Source of the DNA: Haematobacter missouriensis
GTDB lineage: Bacteria > Pseudomonadota > Alphaproteobacteria > Rhodobacterales > Rhodobacteraceae
Direction of reading: 5' to 3'
NCBI RefSeq assembly: GCF_000740775.1
Contig: NZ_JFGS01000001.1
Location: 248,001-312,000 of the forward strand
Length of the DNA: 64,000 nt
Shown: piece after piece, positions 44,637 to 53,644 of the stretch
How the letters are laid out: each line of letters begins with the position of its first letter
Numbering within the stretch: position 1 is the first letter of the stretch
The notes under the pieces: generated by a model
Told to the model about the DNA's origin: nothing
Database searches by the model: none
The model's input: only the letters and a program-made list of their open reading frames with translations
Translations under genes and position numbers: made by a program

Positions 44637-46393
44637 CATGTCTGGGCCACATCTTCGAGGCGAAGTTGCACCCGCTGCCGCCCTTGCCATTCGTCCACTT
44701 CGACACGCCCCGCAACGTGAAGGCGGGAGCCCTCCTTCAAAGCCTCCCCCAACGGAGTTCCTGCGGCGCTGAAGGAGATACCCTCCACCGTTCCCGTTCC
44801 GTCGGAAAACCGCACGCGCATGTGGCCGTTGCCAAAAACCTTCACGGATGACGCCCGCTGATCGGGAAAGGCGAATCTCGGAGCAGGGGCGCCCGCGCCA
44901 AAAGGACCTGCGGTTTCCATCTCCCCGATCATCTGGATCGTCGCCGCGCCGGAAGTCAAAAGTCCGTCCAGCTTCAGATCCGCGGGCCCCATCGTTCCCG
45001 CACCCTGACGAGCTAGCAACTCCCCGAGGCGCTCCATCGCCTCTTCCATGCGGGAGGGATCGACCGTCAGGCCCGCAGCCATTTTGTGACCCCCGCCGCG
45101 CAGCAGCAACCCTTCAGAAGCGACACGATGGATCGCCGCGCCGAGATCGACGCCGGCGATGGATCGTCCGGATCCCTTGCCTTCCCCGGCACTCAGTCCG
45201 ATCACGACGGCTGGGCGGTTGGTCGCCTCTTTCAGCCTGGCCGCAACGATACCGACCACGCCGGGATGCCAGCCTTCGCCAGCGGCCCAGACGAGCGGCC
45301 CGTCAAGTCCTCTTGCCTCCGCCTGGGTGAGGGCGGCTTCCCTCACTCGAGCTTCGATGTCCCGCCGTTCGGTATTGAGCGCGTCCAGCCGCGCGGCAAG
45401 GGCTTCCGCCTCATGCGGATCATCCGTTGCAAGCAGCCGCGCTCCCAGATCGGCCGCCCCGATCCGCCCCCCGGCATTCACGCGCGGTCCGAGCAGGAAG
45501 CCAAGGTGATAAGGGGTTGGGGCCCGGTCCATCCGCGCGACATCGGCGAGCGCGGTCAGCCCCGTCCGTTCCCGTCGCCCCATCACCTTCAGCCCCTGTC
45601 GAACAAAGGCCCGGTTCACGCCGACAAGCGGGGCCACATCGGCAACCGTCGCAAGCGCTACGAGATCGAGCAGGGCTATCAGGTCCGGCCCGTTGATGCC
45701 TTCGCTCCGCAGTTGGCGGTTGGCCTCCACCAGCATGAGGAACACGACGGAGGCCGCGCAGAGGTAACTCAGATCGCCACTCTCATCCTGCCGGTTAGGA
45801 TTCACCACCGCCAGCGCATCGGGCAGCGTTTCACCGCCAAGATGGTGATCGAGGACCACGACATCCGTTCCGGCGGCGGCAGAGATCGCCTCATGAGACA
45901 GCGTCCCGCAATCCACGCAGACGATGAGATCGTGCCCCTCCGCCAACTTCCGCATCGCTGGCGGATTGGGGCCGTAGCCTTCCTCGATCCGGTCCGGAAT
46001 GTAGAGCGTCGCGGGATGGCCGAAATGCCGCAGCCATGTAATGAGCAGCGCGGCGGAGGAGCCGCCATCCACGTCATAATCGGCAAAGACGGCGATCCGC
46101 TCCCGCCGTTTCAGCGCGGCGAGAAAGCGTCGCGCGGCCAGATCCATATCGCGAAGGTTGAGTGGATCGGGCAGCAGGTCGCGGAGTGCCGGGGCACAGT
46201 AAAGAGCGGCATCCTGTGCGGACACCCCCTGCCGGACAAGCACTCGGCAGAGGGGAAGGGGCAGGCACGTGCCCTGCGTCATCGCTTCGGCGAGGCGGTC
46301 CTCCTCTACTCCGGGACCGACCCAGCGGCGCCCGGTCGCGGACCGCTCGACGCCGAGGAAGGCGGGGCGGAGGAGAGCCGCCGCGTCGGTCAC
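44636..46393 (-). CDS. recJ: Single-stranded-DNA-specific exonuclease RecJ
   Basis: 585 residues. DHH phosphoesterase: motif I VFADYDVDGGSSAALL, motif II IVCVDCGT and motif III VVLDHHLG. The DHHA1 domain has the GGGHKMAAGLTV signature, and an OB-fold C-terminus (about 480-580) follows. 5'-3' ssDNA exonuclease in recombination and mismatch repair. The start is GTG, overlapping the glpX stop (GTGA). The last codon lies next to the terminator of the convergent GlsB-like gene. Confidence 0.95.
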   Translation of the reverse strand: MTDAAALLRPAFLGVERSATGRRWVGPGVEEDRLAEAMTQGTCLPLPLCRVLVRQGVSAQDAALYCAPALRDLLPDPLNLRDMDLAARRFLAALKRRERIAVFADYDVDGGSSAALLITWLRHFGHPATLYIPDRIEEGYGPNPPAMRKLAEGHDLIVCVDCGTLSHEAISAAAGTDVVVLDHHLGGETLPDALAVVNPNRQDESGDLSYLCAASVVFLMLVEANRQLRSEGINGPDLIALLDLVALATVADVAPLVGVNRAFVRQGLKVMGRRERTGLTALADVARMDRAPTPYHLGFLLGPRVNAGGRIGAADLGARLLATDDPHEAEALAARLDALNTERRDIEARVREAALTQAEARGLDGPLVWAAGEGWHPGVVGIVAARLKEATNRPAVVIGLSAGEGKGSGRSIAGVDLGAAIHRVASEGLLLRGGGHKMAAGLTVDPSRMEEAMERLGELLARQGAGTMGPADLKLDGLLTSGAATIQMIGEMETAGPFGAGAPAPRFAFPDQRASSVKVFGNGHMRVRFSDGTGTVEGISFSAAGTPLGEALKEGSRLHVAGRVEVDEWQGRQRVQLRLEDVAQT

Positions 46394-47352
46394 TTCACCG
46401 GGTTGCGGTAGCTCATCCGACGGACGGAGCCGGTCTTGGACCGCATGAGGATGGTTTCGGTTGTGATGAAGCCGATTTCGCGCTTGATCCCGTGGACGAG
46501 GTTGCCGTCCGTCACGCCGGTCGCGGCGAAGATCACGTCGGCCGTGACAAGGTCGTCACGCTGATAGACGCGGTCGAGATCGTCGATCCCGGCCTTCCGT
46601 GCCCGTCCGATTTCGTCGTCGTTGCGGAACAGCAGCCGCCCGTAGAACTGGCCGCCCAGGCATTTGAGCGCGGAGGCGGCGAGAACGCCTTCCGGGGCGC
46701 CGCCCGAGCCCATGTAGATGTCGATCCCGCTGCCGGGCGTCGCGCAATGGATCACCCCCGCAACGTCGCCGTCCGTGATGAGCCGGATCGCTGCGCCCGT
46801 CGCACGAACCTCGGCGATGAGATCCTCATGGCGCTCGCGCTCAAGGATGCAGGCAGTGATATCGGAGGGCTTGCCGCCCTTCGCCTTCGCCAGTCGCTCG
46901 ATCCGTTCGGTCGGTGACATCGCGAGCGTCACGATGTTCGTCTCATAGCCCGGGCCGATGGCGAGCTTCTCCATATAGGTGTCCGGCGCGTGCAGAAGCG
47001 TGCCCGCGGGCGCCATGGAGATCACAGTGAGCGCGTTGGGCATGTCCTTCGCCGTCAGCGTCGTGCCTTCGAGCGGGTCGAGCGCGATGTCAACAGCCGG
47101 CCCTTTGCCGGTGCCGACCTTCTCGCCGATATAGAGCATCGGGGCTTCGTCCCGCTCCCCCTCGCCGATCACCACCGTCCCGGCGATGTCGAGCATGTTG
47201 AGCTGGTTCCGCATGGCATTGACGGCGGCCTGGTCCGCGGCCTTCTCATCTCCCCTGCCGACGAGATGGGCGGAGGCGATGGCCGCCGCCTCTGACACGC
47301 GGGCGAGGCCCAGAGAAAGCATGCGGTCGTGGAACTCAACATCATTCGCCAT
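46390..47352 (-). CDS. glpX: Fructose-1,6-bisphosphatase, class II (GlpX)
   Basis: 320 residues, lithium-sensitive phosphatase fold. Metal-binding motifs: GEGERDEAPMLYIGEKVG and DIALDPLEGTT. Also GSGGAPEGVLAASALKCLGGQF at the active-site loop and DGNLVHGIKREIGF near the C-terminus. It hydrolyses fructose 1,6-bisphosphate (gluconeogenesis; also sedoheptulose bisphosphate in some phototrophs). AAGGGGA precedes the ATG. The hom-glpX-recJ order is familiar from Rhodobacterales. Confidence 0.96.
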   Translation of the reverse strand: MANDVEFHDRMLSLGLARVSEAAAIASAHLVGRGDEKAADQAAVNAMRNQLNMLDIAGTVVIGEGERDEAPMLYIGEKVGTGKGPAVDIALDPLEGTTLTAKDMPNALTVISMAPAGTLLHAPDTYMEKLAIGPGYETNIVTLAMSPTERIERLAKAKGGKPSDITACILERERHEDLIAEVRATGAAIRLITDGDVAGVIHCATPGSGIDIYMGSGGAPEGVLAASALKCLGGQFYGRLLFRNDDEIGRARKAGIDDLDRVYQRDDLVTADVIFAATGVTDGNLVHGIKREIGFITTETILMRSKTGSVRRMSYRNPVK

Positions 47353-47416
47353 TCGGCCTGTCCCCTTGCGGTTCGTTGTTCGGTGGCATTGGTTTATCCC
47401 CGTGCAGGCGCGGAAA

Positions 47417-47446
47417 CAAGGCTGCCTCGGGGGAGAGGCAGCCTTG
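47417..47446. terminator. Terminator after hom
   Basis: Perfect 12-bp stem CAAGGCTGCCTC/GAGGCAGCCTTG with a 6-nt loop, 30 bp past the hom stop. On the minus strand it is followed by TTTCCG. Confidence 0.75.
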
Positions 47447-47475
47447 CCAGCAGGTCATGGCGGCGGAGGATATTT

Positions 47476-48762
47476 TCAGACCGCCTCGATCCGAATGGCC
47501 ACGGGTTCGCCCACGACGACGCCGGTATCTCGGAAGCCCGCGAGCGCGACGTCGATGGAATCGCGCATGGTGCGATGGGTGACGATGATAACCGGCGCGG
47601 TCGGCTCGCTATGCCCATACTGGCGCATCCGGTCGATGGAGATCCCTGCATCGCCCAGTTGCGTGGCAATGCGGGCCAGTGCGCCGGGCTTGTCCAGAAG
47701 CGTCATGCGCAGGTAGTAGGGCGCGGGCACGGCGGCCTTGGCCGGAATGGCGCGTGTCAGGCCGCTCGCCGGGCGGCCGAAAGGTGGAATCCGCAGGCCA
47801 CGGGCAATGTCGATCACGTCGCCCATGACCGCGGAAGCGGTCGGCCCTTCGCCGGCGCCGGGGCCGCGGAGAACGATCTGGCCCACGGCATCGCCCTCCA
47901 GCACAACCATGTTGGTGCCGCCCTCGAGCTGGCCCAGCGGGCTTTGCGCGGGGACGAGGCAGGGCGTCATCCGCTGCTCCAGCCCGCGGCCCGTCATCTG
48001 AGCCACCCCCAGAAGCTTGATGCGGAAGCCGAGGTTTCCGGCATGCCGGATGTCGTCGATGGAGATCTGGCCGATGCCTTCCAGCTCCACCGAATCAAAG
48101 TCCACCTCCGTTCCGAATGCGATGGCGGAGAGGAGCGAGAGCTTGTGCCCCGCGTCTATCCCGTCCACGTCGAGGCTCGGATCGGCCTCCAGATAGCCGA
48201 GCGAGCGGGCCTCCTCGAACACCGTTTCATAAGGGAGACCCGCGCTTTCCATCCGGGTCAGGATGTAGTTGCACGTGCCGTTCATCACGCCCATCACGCG
48301 CTTGATCTCGTTGCCCGCAAGGCCTTCGGTCAGTGCTTTGATGACGGGGATGCCACCCGCGACGGCCGCTTCGAACCGGAGTGCCGTTCCCGCGGCTTCC
48401 ACCTTTCGGGCCAAATCCTGACCATGGTGGGCCAGGAGAGCCTTGTTTGCGGTCACGACATCCTTGCCGGCGGCGATGGCCGCTTCGGTCGCGGCCTTCG
48501 CGGGGCCATCGGACCCGCCCATCACTTCCACCACGACATCCACATCGTCGCGGCGGGCCAGCGCCACAGGATCATCCTCCCACGCGTAACCCGACAGATC
48601 GACGCCCCGGTTGCGCTTGCGATCGCGCGCCGAAACGGCGGAGATCGTGACGGGGCGCCCAGCGCGCGCGGTAATGAGGTCGGGATGCGTCTGAATAATG
48701 CGGATCACGCCGGTGCCGACGGTGCCGAGTCCGGCGAGGCCGAGGCGCAGGGGCGTGGTCAT
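47476..48762 (-). CDS. hom: Homoserine dehydrogenase
   Basis: Reduces aspartate semialdehyde to homoserine for Thr/Met/Ile. 428 residues. Rossmann NAD(P) motif GLAGLGTVGTGV (about 8-19), catalytic region with the TANKALLAHHG Lys and the MNGTCNYILT and EADPSLDVDGIDAGHKL motifs, then a C-terminal ACT domain (about 350-425, YYLRMTLLDKPGALARIATQLGDAGISI) for threonine feedback. Not fused to aspartokinase. GGAGGATACC before the ATG. Confidence 0.97.
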   Translation of the reverse strand: MTTPLRLGLAGLGTVGTGVIRIIQTHPDLITARAGRPVTISAVSARDRKRNRGVDLSGYAWEDDPVALARRDDVDVVVEVMGGSDGPAKAATEAAIAAGKDVVTANKALLAHHGQDLARKVEAAGTALRFEAAVAGGIPVIKALTEGLAGNEIKRVMGVMNGTCNYILTRMESAGLPYETVFEEARSLGYLEADPSLDVDGIDAGHKLSLLSAIAFGTEVDFDSVELEGIGQISIDDIRHAGNLGFRIKLLGVAQMTGRGLEQRMTPCLVPAQSPLGQLEGGTNMVVLEGDAVGQIVLRGPGAGEGPTASAVMGDVIDIARGLRIPPFGRPASGLTRAIPAKAAVPAPYYLRMTLLDKPGALARIATQLGDAGISIDRMRQYGHSEPTAPVIIVTHRTMRDSIDVALAGFRDTGVVVGEPVAIRIEAV

Positions 48763-48882
48763 GGTATCCTCCAGTGCAAAATCCAGCCCGCGTCTGTTAG
48801 CGGCTTGCAGAAGCTACCGCAACGCCCGCTTTATGCGCAGGCGGGAGCGTGGCGCCGCTGCATAGCCACGCCGCGCTTCGGG

Positions 48883-49146
48883 CTACTGGTCGAGGTTGCG
48901 GTTTTGCAGCAGCCGTGCCCGTCGCGCGGTCTCTGCTCCGGCAGCCTGCACTTGAGTGGTGTCGTCAGGGGTGATGCGCGTTGTCGCCTGTGCAAGCAAC
49001 GGGCCTGTGGGGACGATCTCGGGGTAGGGTTCGCGCCTGGCCTCTGCGCTTCCCAATGTGCGGAGCTCGGGTGCATCCGGCGGGCTGCATGCGGAAAACA
49101 GGCCTGTGGCGAGTGCAACCAGCAGAAAAGGCGGGCGGATTTGCAA
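48883..49146 (-). CDS. Small lipoprotein of unknown function
   Basis: 87 residues. Lipobox FSAC preceded by a hydrophobic stretch (MQIRPPFLLVALATGLFSAC). The mature peptide is polar with no recognisable domain. The start is TTG, with GGAG six bases upstream; no ATG or GTG is closer. It lies upstream of hom on the same strand with a 120-bp gap, so cotranscription is possible but not shown. Confidence 0.65.
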   Translation of the reverse strand: MQIRPPFLLVALATGLFSACSPPDAPELRTLGSAEARREPYPEIVPTGPLLAQATTRITPDDTTQVQAAGAETARRARLLQNRNLDQ

Positions 49147-49324
49147 GGCGTTCTCCGGGAGGTTTCACATGCGCCGAGGCAGAGTCGCATGGGCCGCAAC
49201 GCTCTGCAAGCCGAAGGCGAGGACTTCCGGCGCCAGAGCCCGCCAGGCCGGCAGCGAACTGAGAATTTGCCCGACAGAGGATTGACCAGCCATCCCCCGG
49301 TCTGACACAGCGTCTGCTTGGAAA

Positions 49325-49338
49325 TGAACGATTGTTCA
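49325..49338. promoter_or_regulatory. Operator-like palindrome upstream of the TetR gene
   Basis: Perfect inverted repeat TGAAC-N4-GTTCA 15 bp before the ATG at 49354. TetR proteins commonly repress their own promoter through such sites. Confidence 0.5.
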
Positions 49339-49353
49339 GTTAAGGCTGAACGC

Positions 49354-49965
49354 ATGGCGCGCACGACAGGTTCCCGATCCGACATCACCCGGCAGCGTTT
49401 GCAGGATGCCGCGCTGCGCCTTTTCGCGGCCGAGGGTTATGCCGCCGTCTCCATGCGGCGGATCGCGGCGGAGGTAGGTGTGCAGGCGGGCGCGCTCTAT
49501 CTCTATACCCCCGACAAGCAGACCCTGCTGTTCGACCTCATGCATACGCACATGCAGGACATCCTCGCCGCCTGGGAAGGGGAGGCACCGCGGGGGGGAG
49601 GGGATCCCCGCGCGCGGCTCGATGCCTTCGTTGCGTTCCACCTACGCTTCAACCTCGACCGGCCAGAAGCGGTTTTCGTGTCCTACATGGAGCTCCGCAG
49701 TCTGGAACCGGGGAACTTCGCTCTGATAGAGGGCCTGCGCCGCCGATATGAGGATGCTCTGGAAGCGATCCTGTCCGAAGGCGTAAGGGCCGGGGTCTTT
49801 CGCATCGCCGACACGCGTGTCACTACGCTTGCGCTTATCGCGATGCTGACGGGGGTCAATACCTGGTATCGCTCGGGCGGACGGTTGAGCAGAGAAGGCG
49901 TCACCCGGCTTTACACCGGGCTGGCCCATGGAACAGTGGGGGCGATGGGTGCCCCCAACTGCTGA
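49354..49965 (+). CDS. TetR family transcriptional regulator
   Basis: 203 residues from ATG 49354 (AAGG eight bases upstream). The N-terminal helix-turn-helix (about 10-55: LQDAALRLFAAEGYAAVSMRRIAAEVGVQAGALYLYTPDKQTLL) is typical; the C-terminal effector domain (TetR_C_33-like, WYRSGGRLSREGVTRLYT) is not diagnostic. An earlier ATG at 49324 would place the palindrome inside the coding region, so 49354 is preferred. The target beyond itself is unknown; gdh is convergent. Confidence 0.88.
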   Translation: MARTTGSRSDITRQRLQDAALRLFAAEGYAAVSMRRIAAEVGVQAGALYLYTPDKQTLLFDLMHTHMQDILAAWEGEAPRGGGDPRARLDAFVAFHLRFNLDRPEAVFVSYMELRSLEPGNFALIEGLRRRYEDALEAILSEGVRAGVFRIADTRVTTLALIAMLTGVNTWYRSGGRLSREGVTRLYTGLAHGTVGAMGAPNC

Positions 49966-49983
49966 ATTACCGCTCTTGCAAGA

Positions 49984-51414
49984 TCACAGCCCCTTGGAGC
50001 GATAGGCTGTCGCGACCCGCCCGATCGCGACCATATATGCGGCCATGCGGAGATCCTGCACGTCGCCGCGACCGTTCCAGATTTCGCGCATGGACTGATA
50101 AGCCTCGCGCATCGTGTCATCGAGACCCGAGCGCACATGCTCGATCTCTCCCGCGCCGCGAAGATACTGTTCCTTGAAGCCGGGCGACAGCGTCCAGTCC
50201 AAGCCCTTGTCCGCAGCGAGACGCTCAAGCTCATCGACGAGCAGGCGGTGACGCGCCTCCTCCTGCCGCCGTTCCATCCGACCGAACTTGATGTGTGAGA
50301 GGTTCCCGACCCATTCGAAATAGGACACGGTCACCCCACCGGCATTGGCGTACATGTCCGGCAGAATCACGACGCCCTTTTGCCGGAGGATCTCGTCTGC
50401 CCCTGCGGTGATCGGGCCGTTCGCAGCCTCCACTATCAGGGGCGCCTTCACCTGTGCGGCATTGTCGAGATTGATGACGCCCTCCATCGCGGCGGGGATC
50501 AGGATGTCGCATTCCGTCTCCAGAAGCTTGGAGCCATCGCTGACTAAGGTCGCGAAGGGATAGCCCTTCACACCGCCCTGCCGGCTGATCCACTCCTTGA
50601 CGGAAAGCACGTCCAGCCCGTCCTCCGAATAGATCGCGCCGTCCCGTTCGATGATGCCGGTGATCTTCGCGCCGTCTTCCAGCGACAGGAACTGCGCGGC
50701 GTGAAAGCCGACGTTGCCGAGGCCTTGGACGATGATCCGCTTGCCGTCCAGCCCGCCGGAGAGATGTGCGCGACGCACGTCTTCCGGGTAGCGGAAGAAT
50801 TCACGGAGCGCGTACTGCACGCCGCGCCCTGTCGCCTCCACCCGCCCGGCGATACCGCCGGCATGGACAGGCTTGCCGGTGACGCAGGCGGCGGCGTTGA
50901 TGTCGGTCGTATGCATCCGCGCATACTGGTCGGCGATCCACGCCATCTCCCGCTCTCCCGTGCCCATGTCGGGGGCGGGGACGTTCTGGGACGGGTTGAT
51001 GAGGTCGCGCTTGATGAGTTCGTAGGCGAAGCGGCGGGTGATCCGCTCCAGCTCATGCTCCTCCCATTCGCGGGGGTCGATGCAGAGCCCGCCCTTGGAG
51101 CCACCGAAGGGGATCTGCACCAGCGCGCATTTATAAGTCATCAGCGCGGCCAGCGCCTCCACCTCGTCCTGATTGACGGTGGAGGCATAACGGATGCCGC
51201 CCTTCACTGGCTCCATATGCTCCGAATGCACCGACCTGTAGCCGGTGAAGGTGTGGATCTGCCCCCGCAGGCGCACGCCGAAGCGGACGACATAAGTGGA
51301 GTTGCAGACCCTGATCTTCTCCTCCAGCCCCGGGGAGAGATCGAGAAGCTTCACGGCGCGCCCATACATGAGATCGACGGAATCGCGGAAGCTCGGTTCG
51401 ACTGCGGTCGCCAT
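49984..51414 (-). CDS. gdhA: Glutamate dehydrogenase (Glu/Leu/Phe/Val dehydrogenase family)
   Basis: 476 residues. Substrate-domain catalytic lysine region MTYKCALVQIPFGGSKGG and PAPDMGTGEREMAWIADQYA, then a Rossmann coenzyme domain (IIVQGLGNVGFHAAQFLS). It converts glutamate to 2-oxoglutarate and ammonia or the reverse; NAD versus NADP preference is not readable with certainty. GAAGGAATTCC precedes the ATG at 51414; longer in-frame starts are not credible. It is divergent from dnaG. Confidence 0.92.
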   Translation of the reverse strand: MATAVEPSFRDSVDLMYGRAVKLLDLSPGLEEKIRVCNSTYVVRFGVRLRGQIHTFTGYRSVHSEHMEPVKGGIRYASTVNQDEVEALAALMTYKCALVQIPFGGSKGGLCIDPREWEEHELERITRRFAYELIKRDLINPSQNVPAPDMGTGEREMAWIADQYARMHTTDINAAACVTGKPVHAGGIAGRVEATGRGVQYALREFFRYPEDVRRAHLSGGLDGKRIIVQGLGNVGFHAAQFLSLEDGAKITGIIERDGAIYSEDGLDVLSVKEWISRQGGVKGYPFATLVSDGSKLLETECDILIPAAMEGVINLDNAAQVKAPLIVEAANGPITAGADEILRQKGVVILPDMYANAGGVTVSYFEWVGNLSHIKFGRMERRQEEARHRLLVDELERLAADKGLDWTLSPGFKEQYLRGAGEIEHVRSGLDDTMREAYQSMREIWNGRGDVQDLRMAAYMVAIGRVATAYRSKGL

Positions 51415-51633
51415 TGGAATTCCTTCTGATTTCGCAGCGAGTCCATGCGGATCTAGCATGGCGTGACTTGGCGTCGATAGCGGCAGAATAGCACGCCGGG
51501 CATACTGTGGCTTTTGCCATCTTCCCGACTTTGCCCTCCTCATTCGGTTTGCGCGCGCCAAACGGTCGTTACCCTCCGGCGCGATCGGGTCTGGGGCATG
51601 GACAGAGACGACGGTTCACCGGATAATCCGCGG

Positions 51634-53574
51634 ATGAGTCTTCCCCCCGGTTTCCTTGATGAACTGCGCTCTCGCCTTTCGCTGACCCAGGTGGTCGGGC
51701 GCAAGGTGTCGTGGGACCTGCGCAAGTCCAATCAGGGGAAGGGCGACATGTGGGCGCCCTGTCCCTTCCACCAGGAGAAGTCCGCCTCCTTCCACGTCGA
51801 TGACCGCAAGGGCTTCTACTACTGTTTCGGCTGCCACGCGAAAGGCGATGTGATCACCTTCGTCAAGGAGACGGAGAACGTCGGCTTTATCGAAGCCGTC
51901 GAAATCCTTGCGCGCGAAGCCGGCATGCCGATGCCCCAGCGCACCGCCGGAGAGCAGGAGCGCGCGGATCTCCGCTCCGGGCTGGTAGAGGTGATGGAAG
52001 CGAGCGTACGCTTTTACCGGCTGCAGCTTGCGGGCGGGGCAGGAGCCGCGGCCCGGGACTATCTGGATCGGCGCGGGCTCGACATGGCGGGGCGGGAGCG
52101 GTTCGGCATCGGTTATGCGCCGGACAGCCGTACGGCGCTCTGGTCGCATCTGACGGGCGCGGGCGTTGCGCCGCAGCGGATCGTGGAGGCAGGGCTGGCC
52201 ATTGCGCCGGATGACGGCGGCACTCCCTACGACCGGTTCCGGGGACGCATCATGTTCCCGATCAGGGATGCACGAGGGCGGTGCATCGCCTTCGGCGGAA
52301 GGGCGTTGGATCCGAACGCGCGGGCGAAATACCTGAACTCGCCGGAAACGCCGCTCTTCGACAAGGGGCGGACGCTCTACAACATCGGGCCGGCGCGGGA
52401 GGCGGCGGGAAAGGGCAATACCCTTCTGGTCGCCGAAGGCTATATGGACGTCATTGCGCTGTCGGAGGCGGGTTTCGCCGCGGCGGTGGCGCCCCTGGGG
52501 ACGGCAGTGACGGAGGACCAGCTCCGCCTTCTGTGGCGGATCGCCGATGAGCCGGTGGTGGCGCTGGACGGCGACAAGGCAGGGATTCGCGCGGCGCTTC
52601 GCGTGGTGGACCTTGCCCTGCCGCTTCTGGAGGCGGGCAAGAGCCTGCGGTTTGCCCTGCTTCCCGAAGGACGCGACCCCGACGACCTGATCCGCGCCGA
52701 AGGCCGCAGCGCGATGCAGCGGGTCATCGACCGGGCCGAGCCGATGGTGAGCCTGCTGTGGCGGCGGGAAACCGAAGGCCATGTCTTCGACAGCCCCGAG
52801 CGCCGCGCCGCGCTGGACAAGCGTCTGCGCGAAGTGCTGCGGACGATCCGCGACCCCTCGCTCCGCCGCCATTATGGCGAGGAGATCGCCCGACTCCGAC
52901 AGGACCTGTTCGGACGCGGTTCCGCTGTTCCGCGCAACCGATTCGCGGTACAAGGCCGCCGGGGCAAGCCGGCAGCGCCCGTCGGTCCGGCACCGGCCAC
53001 GCGCCGCTCCCTTTTGGCGACGGCGGAAGGCGTGGAGGATTCGCTGCGGGAAGCGGTGATTCTCGCCGCACTCCTGACACATCCTGCCCTTATCGAGCGA
53101 TTCGAGGCGGATCTGGAAGCGACGGAGATGATCTCCCCTGATCATCGTGCCCTGCGGATAGCAATCCTGCGCAACAGTCAGGCAGCACCGGAAGAGATAC
53201 AGGCAAAAATAGCTTCAGAGGCCGCGCCCGCCCTTGAAAAGCTGTGGAGTTCAAGCCATGTGACCATCGCACCCCCGATCCGCAATCCGGGCGATATTGA
53301 GTTGGCCGAGATGTGTCTGGCCGAGGAATTCGCCAAACTAGACGCGCGACGCGGGGCCAGGAAAGAGATCGAGGACGCGGTGGAGGACCTCGGCGGGGTG
53401 GTTGACGAGGGGCTGACATGGCGACTCGGTCGTGCCGCTGAGGCCGTCGAACGCGCCGGAAGAAGACATCACGAGGACGCCAGTGACTTGGGAGAGGACC
53501 GCTCGGCCCTGTCGCGGCATCTTCAGACACTGATTGATAGGGAGATCTGGGTGAAGAACAGGAAGCCTCGATGA
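51634..53574 (+). CDS. dnaG: DNA primase
   Basis: 646 residues from ATG 51634. Zinc-binding CHC2 domain (about 25-95) with [13 protein letters not shown] and [11 protein letters not shown], primase core, TOPRIM domain (about 260-345; [12 protein letters not shown] then VALDGDKAG), and a C-terminal helicase-binding region (about 480-640). The start [12 protein letters not shown] matches the family N-terminus; an ATG 12 codons earlier (51598) is also open but neither has a strong ribosome site. rpoD follows directly, as in the macromolecular synthesis operon, without rpsU here. Confidence 0.95.
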   Translation: MSLPPGFLDELRSRLSLTQVVGRKVSWDLRKSNQGKGDMWAPCPFHQEKSASFHVDDRKGFYYCFGCHAKGDVITFVKETENVGFIEAVEILAREAGMPMPQRTAGEQERADLRSGLVEVMEASVRFYRLQLAGGAGAAARDYLDRRGLDMAGRERFGIGYAPDSRTALWSHLTGAGVAPQRIVEAGLAIAPDDGGTPYDRFRGRIMFPIRDARGRCIAFGGRALDPNARAKYLNSPETPLFDKGRTLYNIGPAREAAGKGNTLLVAEGYMDVIALSEAGFAAAVAPLGTAVTEDQLRLLWRIADEPVVALDGDKAGIRAALRVVDLALPLLEAGKSLRFALLPEGRDPDDLIRAEGRSAMQRVIDRAEPMVSLLWRRETEGHVFDSPERRAALDKRLREVLRTIRDPSLRRHYGEEIARLRQDLFGRGSAVPRNRFAVQGRRGKPAAPVGPAPATRRSLLATAEGVEDSLREAVILAALLTHPALIERFEADLEATEMISPDHRALRIAILRNSQAAPEEIQAKIASEAAPALEKLWSSSHVTIAPPIRNPGDIELAEMCLAEEFAKLDARRGARKEIEDAVEDLGGVVDEGLTWRLGRAAEAVERAGRRHHEDASDLGEDRSALSRHLQTLIDREIWVKNRKPR

Positions 53575-53644
53575 TGTATCGGCTGTGATTCGGCCAAACG
53601 ATTCGATAAACCTCACCCATGATTCGGACCCCCGAGGAGAGCGC

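Noticed and set aside
47329-49305. 658-codon open frame antisense to hom
   Set aside because: Shadow frame. Hom on the opposite strand has all its motifs and a good ribosome site.
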